This document shows positions 49,267 through 57,780 of a stretch of DNA of 64,000 nt, in pieces. The DNA is taken from the NCBI GenBank assembly GCA_963717765.1, contig CAVQWX010000002.1, positions 372,001 to 436,000 of the forward strand, in the 5' to 3' direction. The notes beneath the pieces are model-generated. The model was given only the letters and a program-made list of their open reading frames with translations. It searched no databases and was not told the origin of the DNA. Made by a program: the position numbers and the translations under genes. Each line of letters opens with the position of its first letter. Positions within the stretch are counted from its first letter, which is position 1. The stretch is from JACDER01 sp963717765 (lineage in GTDB: Bacteria > Actinomycetota > Thermoleophilia > Gaiellales > Gaiellaceae).

Positions 49267-49466
49267 AGCGGGCAGCGGAACGAACGGAACAGCGATTCAA
49301 GCCGGCGGGGACCATCAGCTCGCGTTGGCCAGTTCCTCGTCTCCTCCCGACAATCGCGGGAAGCGTGGCGGCCACGACAAAGTTGAATAACACGCGCCGC
49401 TCAGAGTCTGTAATGTTCTGCCGCGCGGCATTCGGTGGGACGAGCAGGGGAGCCTCTAGCCACTCA
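49267..49466 (+). other. upstream region of the sigma factor gene
   Basis: A 200-bp gap. The sigma-factor frame is open back to 49365 (ATG), but that leader is not protein-like. AT-rich patches TTGAATAACA near 49383 and TCTGTAATGTT near 49411 could hold promoter elements, but their 20-bp spacing is too wide for a confident pair. No gene seen. Confidence 0.3.
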
Positions 49467-50513
49467 ATGACGGTAATCGGCGAGGAAATACTCAACGACG
49501 AGGATGTGCGGCTCTTCATCGAAGAGGCCGAGCAAGCTGGTTCGGTCGCCCTCGCCGACGTAACCGACCTCATCGAAGCGCACGGGATCGACGCGATCGA
49601 GACCGACGCGCTCTACCGCGAGTTCGAGCAGCGCGGGATCGAGGTCGTCGAAAAGCTTCCGGAGCCTCCCCCCCAGCCCGTCTCGCTTTCGTACGAGACG
49701 ACGACCGACGCGCTGCAGCTCTTCCTGCGCGAGGCCGGGCGCCATGCGCTTCTGACCGCGGCGCAGGAGGTCGAGCTCGCCAAGAAGGTCGAGCGGGGGG
49801 ACATGCAGGCGAAGCAGCGGATGATCCAGTCCAACCTGCGACTCGTCGTCTCGATCGCCAAGAACTACCGCAACCAGGGCCTCCCGTTCCTCGACCTGAT
49901 CCAGGAAGGGACGCTCGGGCTCATCCGCGCCGTGGAGAAGTTCGACTGGCGGCGCGGCTACAAGTTCTCCACGTACGCGACCTGGTGGATTCGCCAGGCG
50001 GTCGCACGGGCGCTCGCGGACAAGGCGCGGACGATCCGCATGCCCGTCCACATCGTCGAGCGCAAGCAGAAGATGAACCGCGCCGAGCGCATGCTCTGGA
50101 CGCAGCTCGGCCGCGAGCCCACGCTTGCCGAGATCGCCGAGGAAGCCGGCCTTCCGCTGCACCAGGCCTACGAGGTGCGGGCCGCGGCGCGCGCATCCCT
50201 CTCTCTCGACCAGCCGGTCGGCGAGCAGGAGGACGCCGTCTTCGGCGACTTCGTCGCCGGCGAGGACCCCCTCCCCGAGGAAGAGGTCGAGGTCTCGCTC
50301 CGCAGCCAGGCCCTCGCCCAGGCTCTCGGAACGCTGTCAGACCGCGAGCGCCAGGTGCTCGCGCTTCGCTACGGGCTCGACGGCGGCGACCCGAAGACGC
50401 TCGAGGAAATCGGCCGGCGGCTCGGTCTCACGCGCGAACGTGTTCGCCAGATCGAGCTCGAGACGCTCCGCCGGCTGGCGACGCTGCGCGAGATGATCCC
50501 GGTCTCCGGCTAG
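49467..50513 (+). CDS. primary RNA polymerase sigma factor (sigma-70, RpoD/HrdB type)
   Basis: A 348-aa group 1/2 sigma factor. Near the N-terminus, region 1.2 TTDALQLFLREAGRHALLTA; region 2 AKQRMIQSNLRLVVSIAKNY and LPFLDLIQEGTLGLIRAVEK, then FSTYATWWIRQAVARALADK (2.3-2.4); region 3 PVHIVERKQKMNRAERMLWT; region 4 LSDRERQVLALRYGLDGGDP and EEIGRRLGLTRERVRQIELE. The protein lacks the long region 1.1 extension of HrdB, so it is either a compact primary sigma or a group 2 paralogue. ATG 49467 is preferred over 49365 because the intervening leader looks non-coding. Confidence 0.92.
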   Translation: MTVIGEEILNDEDVRLFIEEAEQAGSVALADVTDLIEAHGIDAIETDALYREFEQRGIEVVEKLPEPPPQPVSLSYETTTDALQLFLREAGRHALLTAAQEVELAKKVERGDMQAKQRMIQSNLRLVVSIAKNYRNQGLPFLDLIQEGTLGLIRAVEKFDWRRGYKFSTYATWWIRQAVARALADKARTIRMPVHIVERKQKMNRAERMLWTQLGREPTLAEIAEEAGLPLHQAYEVRAAARASLSLDQPVGEQEDAVFGDFVAGEDPLPEEEVEVSLRSQALAQALGTLSDRERQVLALRYGLDGGDPKTLEEIGRRLGLTRERVRQIELETLRRLATLREMIPVSG

Positions 50514-50682
50514 TTTCTCAGCGTTTCCTTAACGCCACCTCAGCATCCGCTAACAAAGAAGTTACAAACCCAAGTGGTTTAGTGGCCTAACTTCAAGGAA
50601 AGCGTTTCGTTAAAGCGAATAACGCCGTCATGCGGCCGGCACAAAGTTCAAACGTCCGAAGAGGAGTCTAGGCTCGATAGCA
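50514..50682 (+). promoter_or_regulatory. AT-rich promoter region of the amidotransferase gene
   Basis: A 169-bp gap, clearly more AT-rich than its surroundings (ACAAAGAAGTTACAAACC; TTCGTTAAAGCGAATAACG). It starts with a weak hairpin GCGTT/AACGC just after the sigma-factor stop. Contains the inverted element TTCGTTAAAGCGAA. It likely holds the promoter of the gene at 50683; no precise -10/-35 pair is claimed. Confidence 0.4.
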
Positions 50683-51471
50683 ATGTGCGGAATCGCCGGA
50701 TACAGCCTGAGTACTGAATGCGACGTCGACCGGACGCTCGCCGCGCAGGCTCTGCTGGCCGGTATCGCCGAGCGCGGCGCCGACGCAGTCGGGTATGCGT
50801 ATCGCAACGGCGGCGACGTTCATGTCCACAAGCAGCGCTCCGGCGCGAGCAAGCTTCTCGACCGCATCGAGATCCCGCAGCACGCGAGCAAGGTGCTCGT
50901 CCACGTGCGCGACTACACCAAGGGCCATCCCATGATCGAGGCCAACAACCATCCGGTCCGGCACGGATCGGTCGTCGGCGTCCACAACGGGATCATTCTG
51001 AACGACGAGGAAATCCTCGCGGAGCACGGCTTCGACCGCGCCGCCCCGAGGATGACCGTCGATTCCGAGGCGATCTTCGCGCTCGCCGAGTTGACGGACA
51101 GCCGGCCCAAGGCGCTCGAGCAGCTGCGCGGCTCGATGGCTGCGGCGTGGATCGACGAGCGCCGGGACGACCTCGTCTACTGCGCCCGCGGCGTGGGCCG
51201 CCCGCTCTGGGTCGGCGAGGGAAAGCACGCGACGTTCTTCGCCTCCACCGGGCTCGCCCTGGAGGTCGTCGAGCACTACATCGGCGCCACCCTCCGCCGG
51301 CGCAAGATCGACGAGGGCACGCTCCTCGTACTGAACGACGGCCGCGTCGTCAAGCACAAGCGCTTCAAGCCCCAGCGGAACTTCGAGGAACGGTCGCTGC
51401 CGGCCGTCCGGGCTCCATCTGAGGGCCAGTTCTGCCTCGAGCGTCTCGCGACGCTCGCGGCCGCCGCCTAG
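50683..51471 (+). CDS. class II glutamine amidotransferase domain protein
   Basis: A 262-aa Ntn-type amidotransferase. The nucleophile Cys2 is in MCGIAGYSLS. Further motifs: GIAERGADAVGYAYRNGG, HVRDYTKGHPMIEANNHPV, VVGVHNGIILNDEEILAE (oxyanion/glutamine site) and TVDSEAIFALAEL. It resembles the glutaminase half of GlmS/PurF/AsnB, but no synthase domain follows, so it must act with a partner or as a stand-alone amidase. Located immediately before murT/gatD, which carry out a different (class I) amidation; a shared role in wall amidation is speculative. Confidence 0.87.
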   Translation: MCGIAGYSLSTECDVDRTLAAQALLAGIAERGADAVGYAYRNGGDVHVHKQRSGASKLLDRIEIPQHASKVLVHVRDYTKGHPMIEANNHPVRHGSVVGVHNGIILNDEEILAEHGFDRAAPRMTVDSEAIFALAELTDSRPKALEQLRGSMAAAWIDERRDDLVYCARGVGRPLWVGEGKHATFFASTGLALEVVEHYIGATLRRRKIDEGTLLVLNDGRVVKHKRFKPQRNFEERSLPAVRAPSEGQFCLERLATLAAAA

Positions 51472-51489
51472 CGCTACGCTCGCGGGGCC

Positions 51490-52863
51490 ATGCGGCTCCC
51501 GCTCAAGGCCGAGATCCTCGGTGCCCGCGCCGTCGGAGCGTTGTCCCGGCTCGCCCGCACAGGCGGCGGGACGACCATTCCCGGGAAGCTCCTCTGGAAG
51601 CTCGACCCGGACGCGATCGACCGGCTGGCAGGAAGGCTCGCGCGCGGGTCGGTGCTCATCTCCGCCACGAACGGGAAGACGACGACGGCCGCGATGGTCG
51701 CGGAGATCCTCGGCCCCGACACGCGGCTTGCGCACAACCGCGCGGGCGCGAATCTCGTCTCGGGCGTCGCCTCCGCGCTCCTCGACGCGGACGGGGCCGA
51801 GCTCGGGCTCTTCGAGGTGGACGAAGCCGCGCTTCCCGAAGTTGCCCGGCGGCTGCGGCCTCGCGCGGTGTGCCTGCTCAACCTCTTCCGCGACCAGCTC
51901 GACCGCTACGGCGAGCTCGAGCTCGTCGCCGAGCGCTGGCGCGAAGCCGTGCGGGCACTCGATCCGCACGCTTCCGTGATCGTCAACGGAGACGACCCTC
52001 AGCTCGGCGGACTCGCCTCCGATCGCGAGGAGGCGGTCGTCTTCGGCGTCGACGATCCTCGCTGCGGACGAGCCGATCTACAGCACGCGGCCGACTCGAA
52101 GTACTGCATCCGCTGCGGCACTCCCTACGTCTTCGCCGCGGCCTACGTGGGACATCTGGGCGATTACCGTTGTCCCAGGTGCGGGCACGCGCGGCCGCCG
52201 CTCGACGTCGTGGCCCGCAACATCGAGCTGGTCGGGCTCGAGAGCGCCGCCTTCGACCTCGTGACCCCCCAGGGGACGCCTCGCCTCCGCCTACGCCTCC
52301 CCGGCCTCTACAACGTCTACAACGCGCTTGCGGCCGCGGCGCTGACCCAGACGATGGGGATCGAGCTGGAGCGGATCCAGGCGGGCCTGGAGCGGTTCAG
52401 CCCCGCCTTCGGCCGCTTCGAGCGAATCTCGCTGGGCGACCGTAACGTCCTCATCCTCCTGATCAAGAACCCCGCGGGCGCCAACGAAGTCGTCCGGACG
52501 CTCGTCGACGCGGGGGTCCCCCCCGTACTCCTCGTCGCGCTGAACGACGGCATCGCCGACGGGCGGGACGTTTCCTGGATCTGGGACGTCGATTTCGAAC
52601 CGCTCTACGAGAATGGGCTGGAGCGCCTCGTGGCGTCCGGCGACCGCGCCGCCGAGCTCGCGCTGCGCTTCCGCTACGGCGGCTTCCCGGCTGAACAGAT
52701 CGAGGTCGTGCCCGCGCCCGACGACGCGCTCGACCGCGGGCTCGAGCTGACGCCCGCCGGCGGCGAGCTGGCCGTCCTTCCCACCTACACCGCCATGCTC
52801 GCGTTGCGGCAGATCGTCTCCGAGCGCGGCTTCGTCCGCCCCTACTGGGAGCGCGCCGCGTGA
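51490..52863 (+). CDS. murT: lipid II isoglutaminyl synthase subunit MurT
   Basis: ATP-dependent Mur-ligase-fold subunit that, with GatD, amidates the D-Glu of lipid II. 457 aa. P-loop SVLISATNGKTTTAAMVAEI; FEVDEAALPEVARRLRPRAV; LLNLFRDQLDRYGELE; a C4 zinc ribbon inserted in the ligase domain (YCIRCGTPYVFAAAYVGHLG, YRCPRCGHARPP), characteristic of MurT; and the C-terminal DUF1727 region (ILLIKNPAGANEVVRTL; LNDGIADGRDVSWIWDVDFE). ATG 51490. Overlaps gatD by GTGA. Confidence 0.95.
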   Translation: MRLPLKAEILGARAVGALSRLARTGGGTTIPGKLLWKLDPDAIDRLAGRLARGSVLISATNGKTTTAAMVAEILGPDTRLAHNRAGANLVSGVASALLDADGAELGLFEVDEAALPEVARRLRPRAVCLLNLFRDQLDRYGELELVAERWREAVRALDPHASVIVNGDDPQLGGLASDREEAVVFGVDDPRCGRADLQHAADSKYCIRCGTPYVFAAAYVGHLGDYRCPRCGHARPPLDVVARNIELVGLESAAFDLVTPQGTPRLRLRLPGLYNVYNALAAAALTQTMGIELERIQAGLERFSPAFGRFERISLGDRNVLILLIKNPAGANEVVRTLVDAGVPPVLLVALNDGIADGRDVSWIWDVDFEPLYENGLERLVASGDRAAELALRFRYGGFPAEQIEVVPAPDDALDRGLELTPAGGELAVLPTYTAMLALRQIVSERGFVRPYWERAA

Positions 52864-53601
52864 AGATCCGGGTCGGGCATCTGTATCCGGACTACCTGAA
52901 CATCTACGCCGACCGCGGCAACATCGCCGTGCTGAGACAGCGGGCGGCGCGGCGTGGACACGAGCTCGAGGTCACGGATATCGGCGTCGGCGAGGACGTC
53001 CATGCCGGCGAGGTCGACCTGTACTACGTCGGCGGCGGTCAGGACCGCGAGCAGGCGCTGATCGCGCCGGATATCGCCGCCAAAGGGCCCGGCTCTGGCC
53101 GAAGCCGTGGCCGGCGGCGCGGCCTTCCTCGCCGTGTGCGGCGGCTACCAGCTGCTCGGGCGCTACTACCGCGACCGGTCCGGTGCGGAGCTGCCCGGGT
53201 GCGGTCTCCTCCCGCTCCATACCGTCGCCGGTGAGAGGCGCATGATCGGGGATGTCCTGCTGGAGTGCGAATGGGCCGGACAGACGCTGGCCGGCTTCGA
53301 GAACCATGCCGGCCGGACGTATCTCGAGGACGGAGCAGAGCCGCTCGGGCGCGTGCTCGCCGGGTTCGGGAACGACGGAGCGAGCGGATACGAGGGCTGC
53401 AAGGCCGGCCGCGTCGTGGGGACGTACCTGCACGGCCCGCTCCTCCCGCGCAATCCCTGGTTCGCTGACTGGATCTTGGCCGAGGCGGCCGCGCACCAGC
53501 TCGGAGTGGCGCCGACCTTCGAGCCCTTGAACGACGAGCTGGAGCTGCAGGCGCACGGCGTATCGGCCGAGCGGGCGCGCACGCGCGGCGGACGTTTCTA
53601 G
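52860..53601 (+). CDS. gatD: lipid II isoglutaminyl synthase glutaminase subunit GatD (frameshifted)
   Basis: Class I glutaminase partner of MurT. The first part (VKIRVGHLYPDYLNIYADRG; VDLYYVGGGQDREQALIAPD) is read from GTG 52860 and the rest in another frame. The second part has the catalytic Cys in FLAVCGGYQLLGRYY, FENHAGRTYLE and the catalytic His in GTYLHGPLLPRNPWFADWIL. The switch is at AAAGGGCCCGG (53082-53092): deleting one C restores AAKGPALAEAVAGGAA, the family sequence. As the enzyme is usually essential, a consensus error or a true indel must be distinguished. Total about 246 aa if repaired. Confidence 0.87.
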
Positions 53602-54059
53602 GGAGCCCAGAGCGCACCCAGGTACACGACGGGATCGCCGGGGCGCCAGCGGGCCAGGAAGCGCTGGATCGGGGGATGGAGCACGACTCCGTCCAGCTCG
53701 CCGGGGTCGAAGAGGCGGTGACCGCGGACGGCCGCATCCTGCGACGTCGCGGCTTCGAGCGAGCGGCCGGTCAGGTCGCCGGCGAAGATGATGTGCACGA
53801 CGTGGCGGGCGGCGAAGCTCTTCACCGGATCGATCGAGTCGACGATCGCGATCGGGCCCTCGAAGACCAGGTTGTCGTCGATGCCGACCTCTTCGAGGAG
53901 CTCTCGCCGGAGAGCGTCAGCCAGGCTTTCGCCCGACTTTACCCCGCCGCCCGGGAGCAGCCAGTACTCCTTCCCCGGTTTCTCGTGCCGGCAGAGGAGC
54001 AGCCGGTCCTGCCAGCGAAGCGCGGCGGATACGCGGATGCGGGGCTCCGCAGCCATCAA
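53598..54059 (-). CDS. NUDIX hydrolase
   Basis: A 153-aa NUDIX-fold pyrophosphohydrolase. The Nudix box begins GGGVKSGESLADALRREL and continues LEEVGI, matching G-x5-E-x7-R-E-U-x-E-E-x-G-U. IRVSAALRWQDRLLLCRHEK opens the fold, and HVVHIIFAGDL follows. The substrate is not predictable; nucleotide house-cleaning is plausible given its overlap (ATGA) with dut. The stop shares CTAG with gatD. Confidence 0.93.
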   Translation of the reverse strand: MMAAEPRIRVSAALRWQDRLLLCRHEKPGKEYWLLPGGGVKSGESLADALRRELLEEVGIDDNLVFEGPIAIVDSIDPVKSFAARHVVHIIFAGDLTGRSLEAATSQDAAVRGHRLFDPGELDGVVLHPPIQRFLARWRPGDPVVYLGALWAP

Positions 54060-54487
54060 CCTCCCGACGAGCCATGGCCGCGCGGACCACGCTCGCTCTC
54101 GGGCAACGCGTCGACCTCCACCAGTTCGACGTCCGGAAGCTGGACCAGCACGAGCTGCGCGATCCGCATCCCGGGCTCGACCGTGAAGCTCTCGCTCCGG
54201 TCGGTGTTCAAGAGGATCACGAGGATCTCCCCTCGGTAGCCGGCATCGATCAGGCCGGGCGTGTTCACGAGCGTGATCCCGTGACGCGCGGCGAGACCGG
54301 ACCGCGGCTGGACGAACCCCGCGTGCCCTTCGGGGATTGCAACGGCCAGGCCTGTCCCCACCGCCGCCCGCTCTCCCGGTGCGAGCGTCACCTCCTCGCA
54401 GGCGACCAGATCGAGTCCGGCGTCTCCCGCATAGGCCCGGCCCGGCAGCACCGCATCCGGGCGGAGCCGCTGAACCTGCAGCCTCAC
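54056..54487 (-). CDS. dut: deoxyuridine 5'-triphosphate nucleotidohydrolase
   Basis: Trimeric dUTPase (dUTP to dUMP + PPi), 143 aa. Five motifs: DAGLDLVA (I), PRSGLAARHGI (II), NTPGLIDAGYRGEILVILLN (III, catalytic Asp/Tyr), RIAQLVLVQL (IV) and the C-terminal flexible arm ESERGPRGHGSSGG (V, with Arg and Gly-rich P-loop-like end). Complete and typical. Starts in an overlap with the hflX stop and overlaps the NUDIX start. Confidence 0.95.
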   Translation of the reverse strand: MRLQVQRLRPDAVLPGRAYAGDAGLDLVACEEVTLAPGERAAVGTGLAVAIPEGHAGFVQPRSGLAARHGITLVNTPGLIDAGYRGEILVILLNTDRSESFTVEPGMRIAQLVLVQLPDVELVEVDALPESERGPRGHGSSGG

Positions 54488-55812
54488 GCGCGGGAGGCTG
54501 CCGGCGTCTCTGCCTCCGCGACGAGGTAGGGCGCGAAGCGCCTCAGCTCGCGGCGTGGGAGCCTGGCGCGGACGAGCACGCCCTCAGCCAGGTCGGAGCG
54601 CTCGTCGATGGGCGCTCCCAGCGCGTACAGCTCGTTCAGCTTCCCGCCGTCCTCGTACGGGATGAGCAGCCGCACCTGCTCGAAGCGGTCGGCGAAGCGC
54701 TCGGCAATCCGCTCGCGCAGCTCGTCCAGCCCTTCGCCGGTCGCGGCGGAGACCTGCAACGAGCCGGGGAATCGGTTCGCGAGCCGGCGGCGCGTGAGCG
54801 AGTCGATCGCGTCGATCTTGTTGAGCACGACCTCGCGGGGAAGCTCATCCGCGCCGATCTCGGTCAGCACCGTGTTCACTGCGGCCGTCGTCTCCTCGAT
54901 GTCGTCCTCGGACGCGGAAGCGTCCACAACGTGCAGGACGAGGTCAGACACGAGCGTCTCCTCGAGCGTGGCGGCGAAGCCTTCGACCAGCTGGTGCGGG
55001 AGGCGGCGGATGAACCCGACCGTGTCGGTGACCAGGTAGCGGCGGCCGTCGTGCTCGAAGCCGCGCGTGGTCGGGTCGAGTGTCTCGAACAGACGGTTGT
55101 TGACCGACACGCCGGCGCCCGTGAGCGCGTTCAGGAGCGTGGACTTGCCCACGTTCGTGTACCCGGCGAGTGCGACCGTCGGAATCTCGTTTTGCTTGCG
55201 CGCCTTCCGCCGTCCCTCGCGCTGCTTGCGCAACTCGCCGAGCCGGCGCTTCAGCAGCGTGACCCGTCTGCGTGCCAGTCGCCGGTCGGTCTCGAGCTGC
55301 GTCTCGCCGGGGCCGCGCGTTCCCACGCCTCCGCCGACCGCGGTGGCCGTGCCGCCGGCCAAGCGTTCCAGGTGCTGCCAGAGGCCGCGCATCCGCGGGA
55401 GGTTGTACTCGAGCTGCGCGAGCTCGACCTGGAGCTTGCCCTCGGCGCTGCGCGCGTGCTGGGCAAAGATGTCGAGGATCAGCTGCGTCCGGTCGACGAC
55501 GCGGGCATTCATGGCGTTCTCGAGGTTGCGCTGTTGCGGAGGAGTCAGCTCGTCGTCCACGAGAAGCGACTCCGCGCGCGCCTCGCCGTATGCGTGTTTC
55601 AGCTCCTCGAGCTTTCCCTTGCCCACGTACGTGCGCCGGTCCGGCCCGGCGCGGTGCTGCACGATCGTCCCGACCGGCTCCACGCCCGCCGCGCGTGCAA
55701 GCTCGCCCAGCTCCGCGATCTCCGCGGCCTCGTCGGAACGGGGGGCGAGGACGGCGAGAAGGAAGCCCCGCTCCGGCTCGGCTCCGGGAGCGGCGTGGTT
55801 CTGCCTGTTCAT
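54484..55812 (-). CDS. hflX: ribosome-associated GTPase HflX
   Basis: A 442-aa GTPase that splits stalled or heat-damaged ribosomes. The N-terminal HflX domain has YVGKGKLEELKHA and LLVDDELTPPQQRNLENAMN, then the glycine-rich linker GVGTRGPGETQLETDRRL. The G domain has GYTNVGKSTLLNALTGAGV (G1), LDPTTRGFEHDG (G2), VTDTVGFIRRLPHQLVEGF (G3, family-specific) and LNKIDAID (G4), with VSAATGEGLDEL (G5). ATG 55812. Heads the short hflX-dut-NUDIX run, 7 bp after the aminotransferase. Confidence 0.96.
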   Translation of the reverse strand: MNRQNHAAPGAEPERGFLLAVLAPRSDEAAEIAELGELARAAGVEPVGTIVQHRAGPDRRTYVGKGKLEELKHAYGEARAESLLVDDELTPPQQRNLENAMNARVVDRTQLILDIFAQHARSAEGKLQVELAQLEYNLPRMRGLWQHLERLAGGTATAVGGGVGTRGPGETQLETDRRLARRRVTLLKRRLGELRKQREGRRKARKQNEIPTVALAGYTNVGKSTLLNALTGAGVSVNNRLFETLDPTTRGFEHDGRRYLVTDTVGFIRRLPHQLVEGFAATLEETLVSDLVLHVVDASASEDDIEETTAAVNTVLTEIGADELPREVVLNKIDAIDSLTRRRLANRFPGSLQVSAATGEGLDELRERIAERFADRFEQVRLLIPYEDGGKLNELYALGAPIDERSDLAEGVLVRARLPRRELRRFAPYLVAEAETPAASRA

Positions 55813-55819
55813 CAGGCGA

Positions 55820-57001
55820 TTATGCCCCTTGAAACGAGGCCCCGGCGAGAGCCGATTCGATGCGCGTAACGGCCTCCTCCAGCCGTTCGTCCGGGATCGT
55901 CAGCGAGATGCGGACGAACCCCTCGCCGCTTGGCCCGTAGGCGGATCCTGGCGAGACGACAACCGCGGCGCGTTCGAGCACGAGCTCCGAAAAGGTCCCG
56001 GACGTGAACCCCTCGGGAACCCGCGCCCAGAAGTACGGCGTGGCGAGCGGCGGGGCGACGTGGAGGCCGATCGCGCGCAGAGCCTCGGCGACGAGGTCGC
56101 GGCGGCGCTCGTAGACGGCGGACATCTCAGCTGGAAAGCCGCGCGCCTCGGTCAGCGCGGCCGCTGCGGCCGCCTGCAGCGCCTCGAACATGCCCGAGTC
56201 GATGTTCGTCTTCAGCTGGCGGTACCGCTCGACGATCTCCGAGTTGCCCGCCATGAGCGCACAGCGCCAGCCGGTCATGTTCCATCCCTTGGAGAGCGAG
56301 AAGATCTCGACGCCGACATCCTTCGCGCCGGGCGTCTCCAGGAAGCTCGGGGCGCGGTAGCCCTCGAAGCAGATCTCCGAGTACGCGCTGTCGTGGACCA
56401 CGATCAGGTCGTTGGCGCGCGCGAACTCGACCGCGTGCCCGAAGTAGCCGTCCTGCACGATCGCGCCGGTCGGGTTGTTCGGATAGTTGAGAAAGAGGAG
56501 GTTGGCGCGGGCGAGCACGTCCTCCGGGATCGAGTCGAGGTCGGGAAGGAACCCGTTCTCCTCGCGCAGCGGAAGGTAGTACGGCTCGGAGCCGGCGAAC
56601 AGCGGTCCGGACGTATACGGCGGGTAGCCGGGATCAGGCGCGAGCGCGAGATCGCCCGGGTCGAGGCCGATGAGCGCCACGTGCGAGACGCCCTCCTTAC
56701 CGCCCAGCACGGGGACGATCTCGCCCTCCACCTCGAGATGGACCCCGAAACGGTCGCGGTAGAAGTTCGCCACGGCCTCGCGGAACGCGTGCGTACCGTG
56801 GTTCGTCGGATAGTCGTGCGTGGCCGGGTCGCGCAGCGCGCGCGCCGCCGCCTCGATCACCGGCTCCGGGGTGGGCAGGTCGGGGTCGCCGATGCCTAGG
56901 CTGATCACGTCGATCCCATCCGCCTCCATGGACGAGATCTTCCGCTCGAGCTCAGCGAAGAGATAGGGCGGTACCTGGTCGAGCCGCTTCGAGAACTTCA
57001 C
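55820..57001 (-). CDS. class I/II aminotransferase, LL-diaminopimelate aminotransferase-like
   Basis: A 393-aa fold-type I PLP enzyme. KFSKRLDQVPPYLFAELERK opens the protein; DVISLGIGDPDLPTPEPVIE, YPTNHGTHAFREAVANFY and APDPGYPPYTSG (PLP-ring contact) follow. NYPNNPTGAIV holds the cofactor Asn, DSAYSEICFEGYR the Asp/Tyr, and SLSKGWNMTGWRCALMAG the Schiff-base Lys. Sequence style and overlap (GTGA) with dapF favour LL-DAP aminotransferase (DapL) in lysine/peptidoglycan synthesis; an aspartate- or alanine-type aminotransferase remains possible. GTG start at 57001 is set by the overlap with dapF. Confidence 0.9.
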   Translation of the reverse strand: MKFSKRLDQVPPYLFAELERKISSMEADGIDVISLGIGDPDLPTPEPVIEAAARALRDPATHDYPTNHGTHAFREAVANFYRDRFGVHLEVEGEIVPVLGGKEGVSHVALIGLDPGDLALAPDPGYPPYTSGPLFAGSEPYYLPLREENGFLPDLDSIPEDVLARANLLFLNYPNNPTGAIVQDGYFGHAVEFARANDLIVVHDSAYSEICFEGYRAPSFLETPGAKDVGVEIFSLSKGWNMTGWRCALMAGNSEIVERYRQLKTNIDSGMFEALQAAAAAALTEARGFPAEMSAVYERRRDLVAEALRAIGLHVAPPLATPYFWARVPEGFTSGTFSELVLERAAVVVSPGSAYGPSGEGFVRISLTIPDERLEEAVTRIESALAGASFQGA

Positions 57002-57780
57002 AGTTCGAATTCCTCGGAAAGCTCGACCAGGCAGATCTCCTGTGCCGCCCCGACGAGGCGGGCGGTCCCGCCCGCGAGCTCGACGAGCAGGTCGCCGCCC
57101 GCAAGGTGCACGTCGACAGGGCTCTCGCTCCACCCGTTGGACACGGCCGCTGCCGCGGCGGCCACCGAGCTGGTCCCGGAAGAGAGCGTCTCTCCCGCCC
57201 CGCGTTCCCACACCCCGACATGGATGTCGTGCGGCCCCTCGACCCGAACGAGCTGGACGTTCGTGCGCTTCGGGAAGCGTTCGTGGTTCTCCACGAGCGG
57301 GCCAAGCCGCAGCAGGTCCTCCCGGCTGAACGCGTCGTCGCGGATGACCGCGTGCGGGTTGCCGACCGAGACCGGAGTGAACTCGATGCTCCGATCGCCC
57401 AGGCCGAGCATCTCCCTCTCCCCCACCTCGACGGCGCCTATCTCCATGTCCACCTCGTGGCCGGTACGCATGCGCGCGACCACGGTACGCGGGCCGACGC
57501 GGATCGTCACCTCGTCGGCACCGCTCCTGCGAGCGAGCCAGCGCGCGGCGATGCGCGTCCCGTTCCCGGACAGCTCGGCGATCGAGCCGTCAGGGTTCCA
57601 GATGACGACGTCGGCCTCTGTGCCGTCCACGGAGAGGACCTCGAGGATGCCGTCGGAGCCGACGCCGAAGTGGTAGTCGCACACTTTGCGCACGCGCTCA
57701 GGCGTGAGCGGCGAGGCGAGCTCAGCCCGCTCGACCAGCAGGTAATCGTTGCCGAGCCCGTGCCACTTCGAGAATCTCAT
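56998..57780 (-). CDS. dapF: diaminopimelate epimerase-like protein, both catalytic Cys replaced by Ser
   Basis: A 260-aa DapF-fold protein. RFSKWHGLGNDYLLVE, FGVGSDGILEV, IWNPDGSIAELSGNGTRIAA, VSVGNPHAVI, GPLVENHERFPKRTNVQLV and WERGAGETLSSGTSSVAAAA align along the whole family. True DapF uses two Cys (in CGNGAR and CG(S/T)G). Here the motifs are SGNGTR and SSGTSS, with Ser at both sites. Epimerase activity as known is therefore doubtful. The start ATG at 57780 (MRFSKWHG) lies inside the 3' end of miaA (59-nt overlap); its stop overlaps the aminotransferase start. Confidence 0.88.
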   Translation of the reverse strand: MRFSKWHGLGNDYLLVERAELASPLTPERVRKVCDYHFGVGSDGILEVLSVDGTEADVVIWNPDGSIAELSGNGTRIAARWLARRSGADEVTIRVGPRTVVARMRTGHEVDMEIGAVEVGEREMLGLGDRSIEFTPVSVGNPHAVIRDDAFSREDLLRLGPLVENHERFPKRTNVQLVRVEGPHDIHVGVWERGAGETLSSGTSSVAAAAAAVSNGWSESPVDVHLAGGDLLVELAGGTARLVGAAQEICLVELSEEFEL

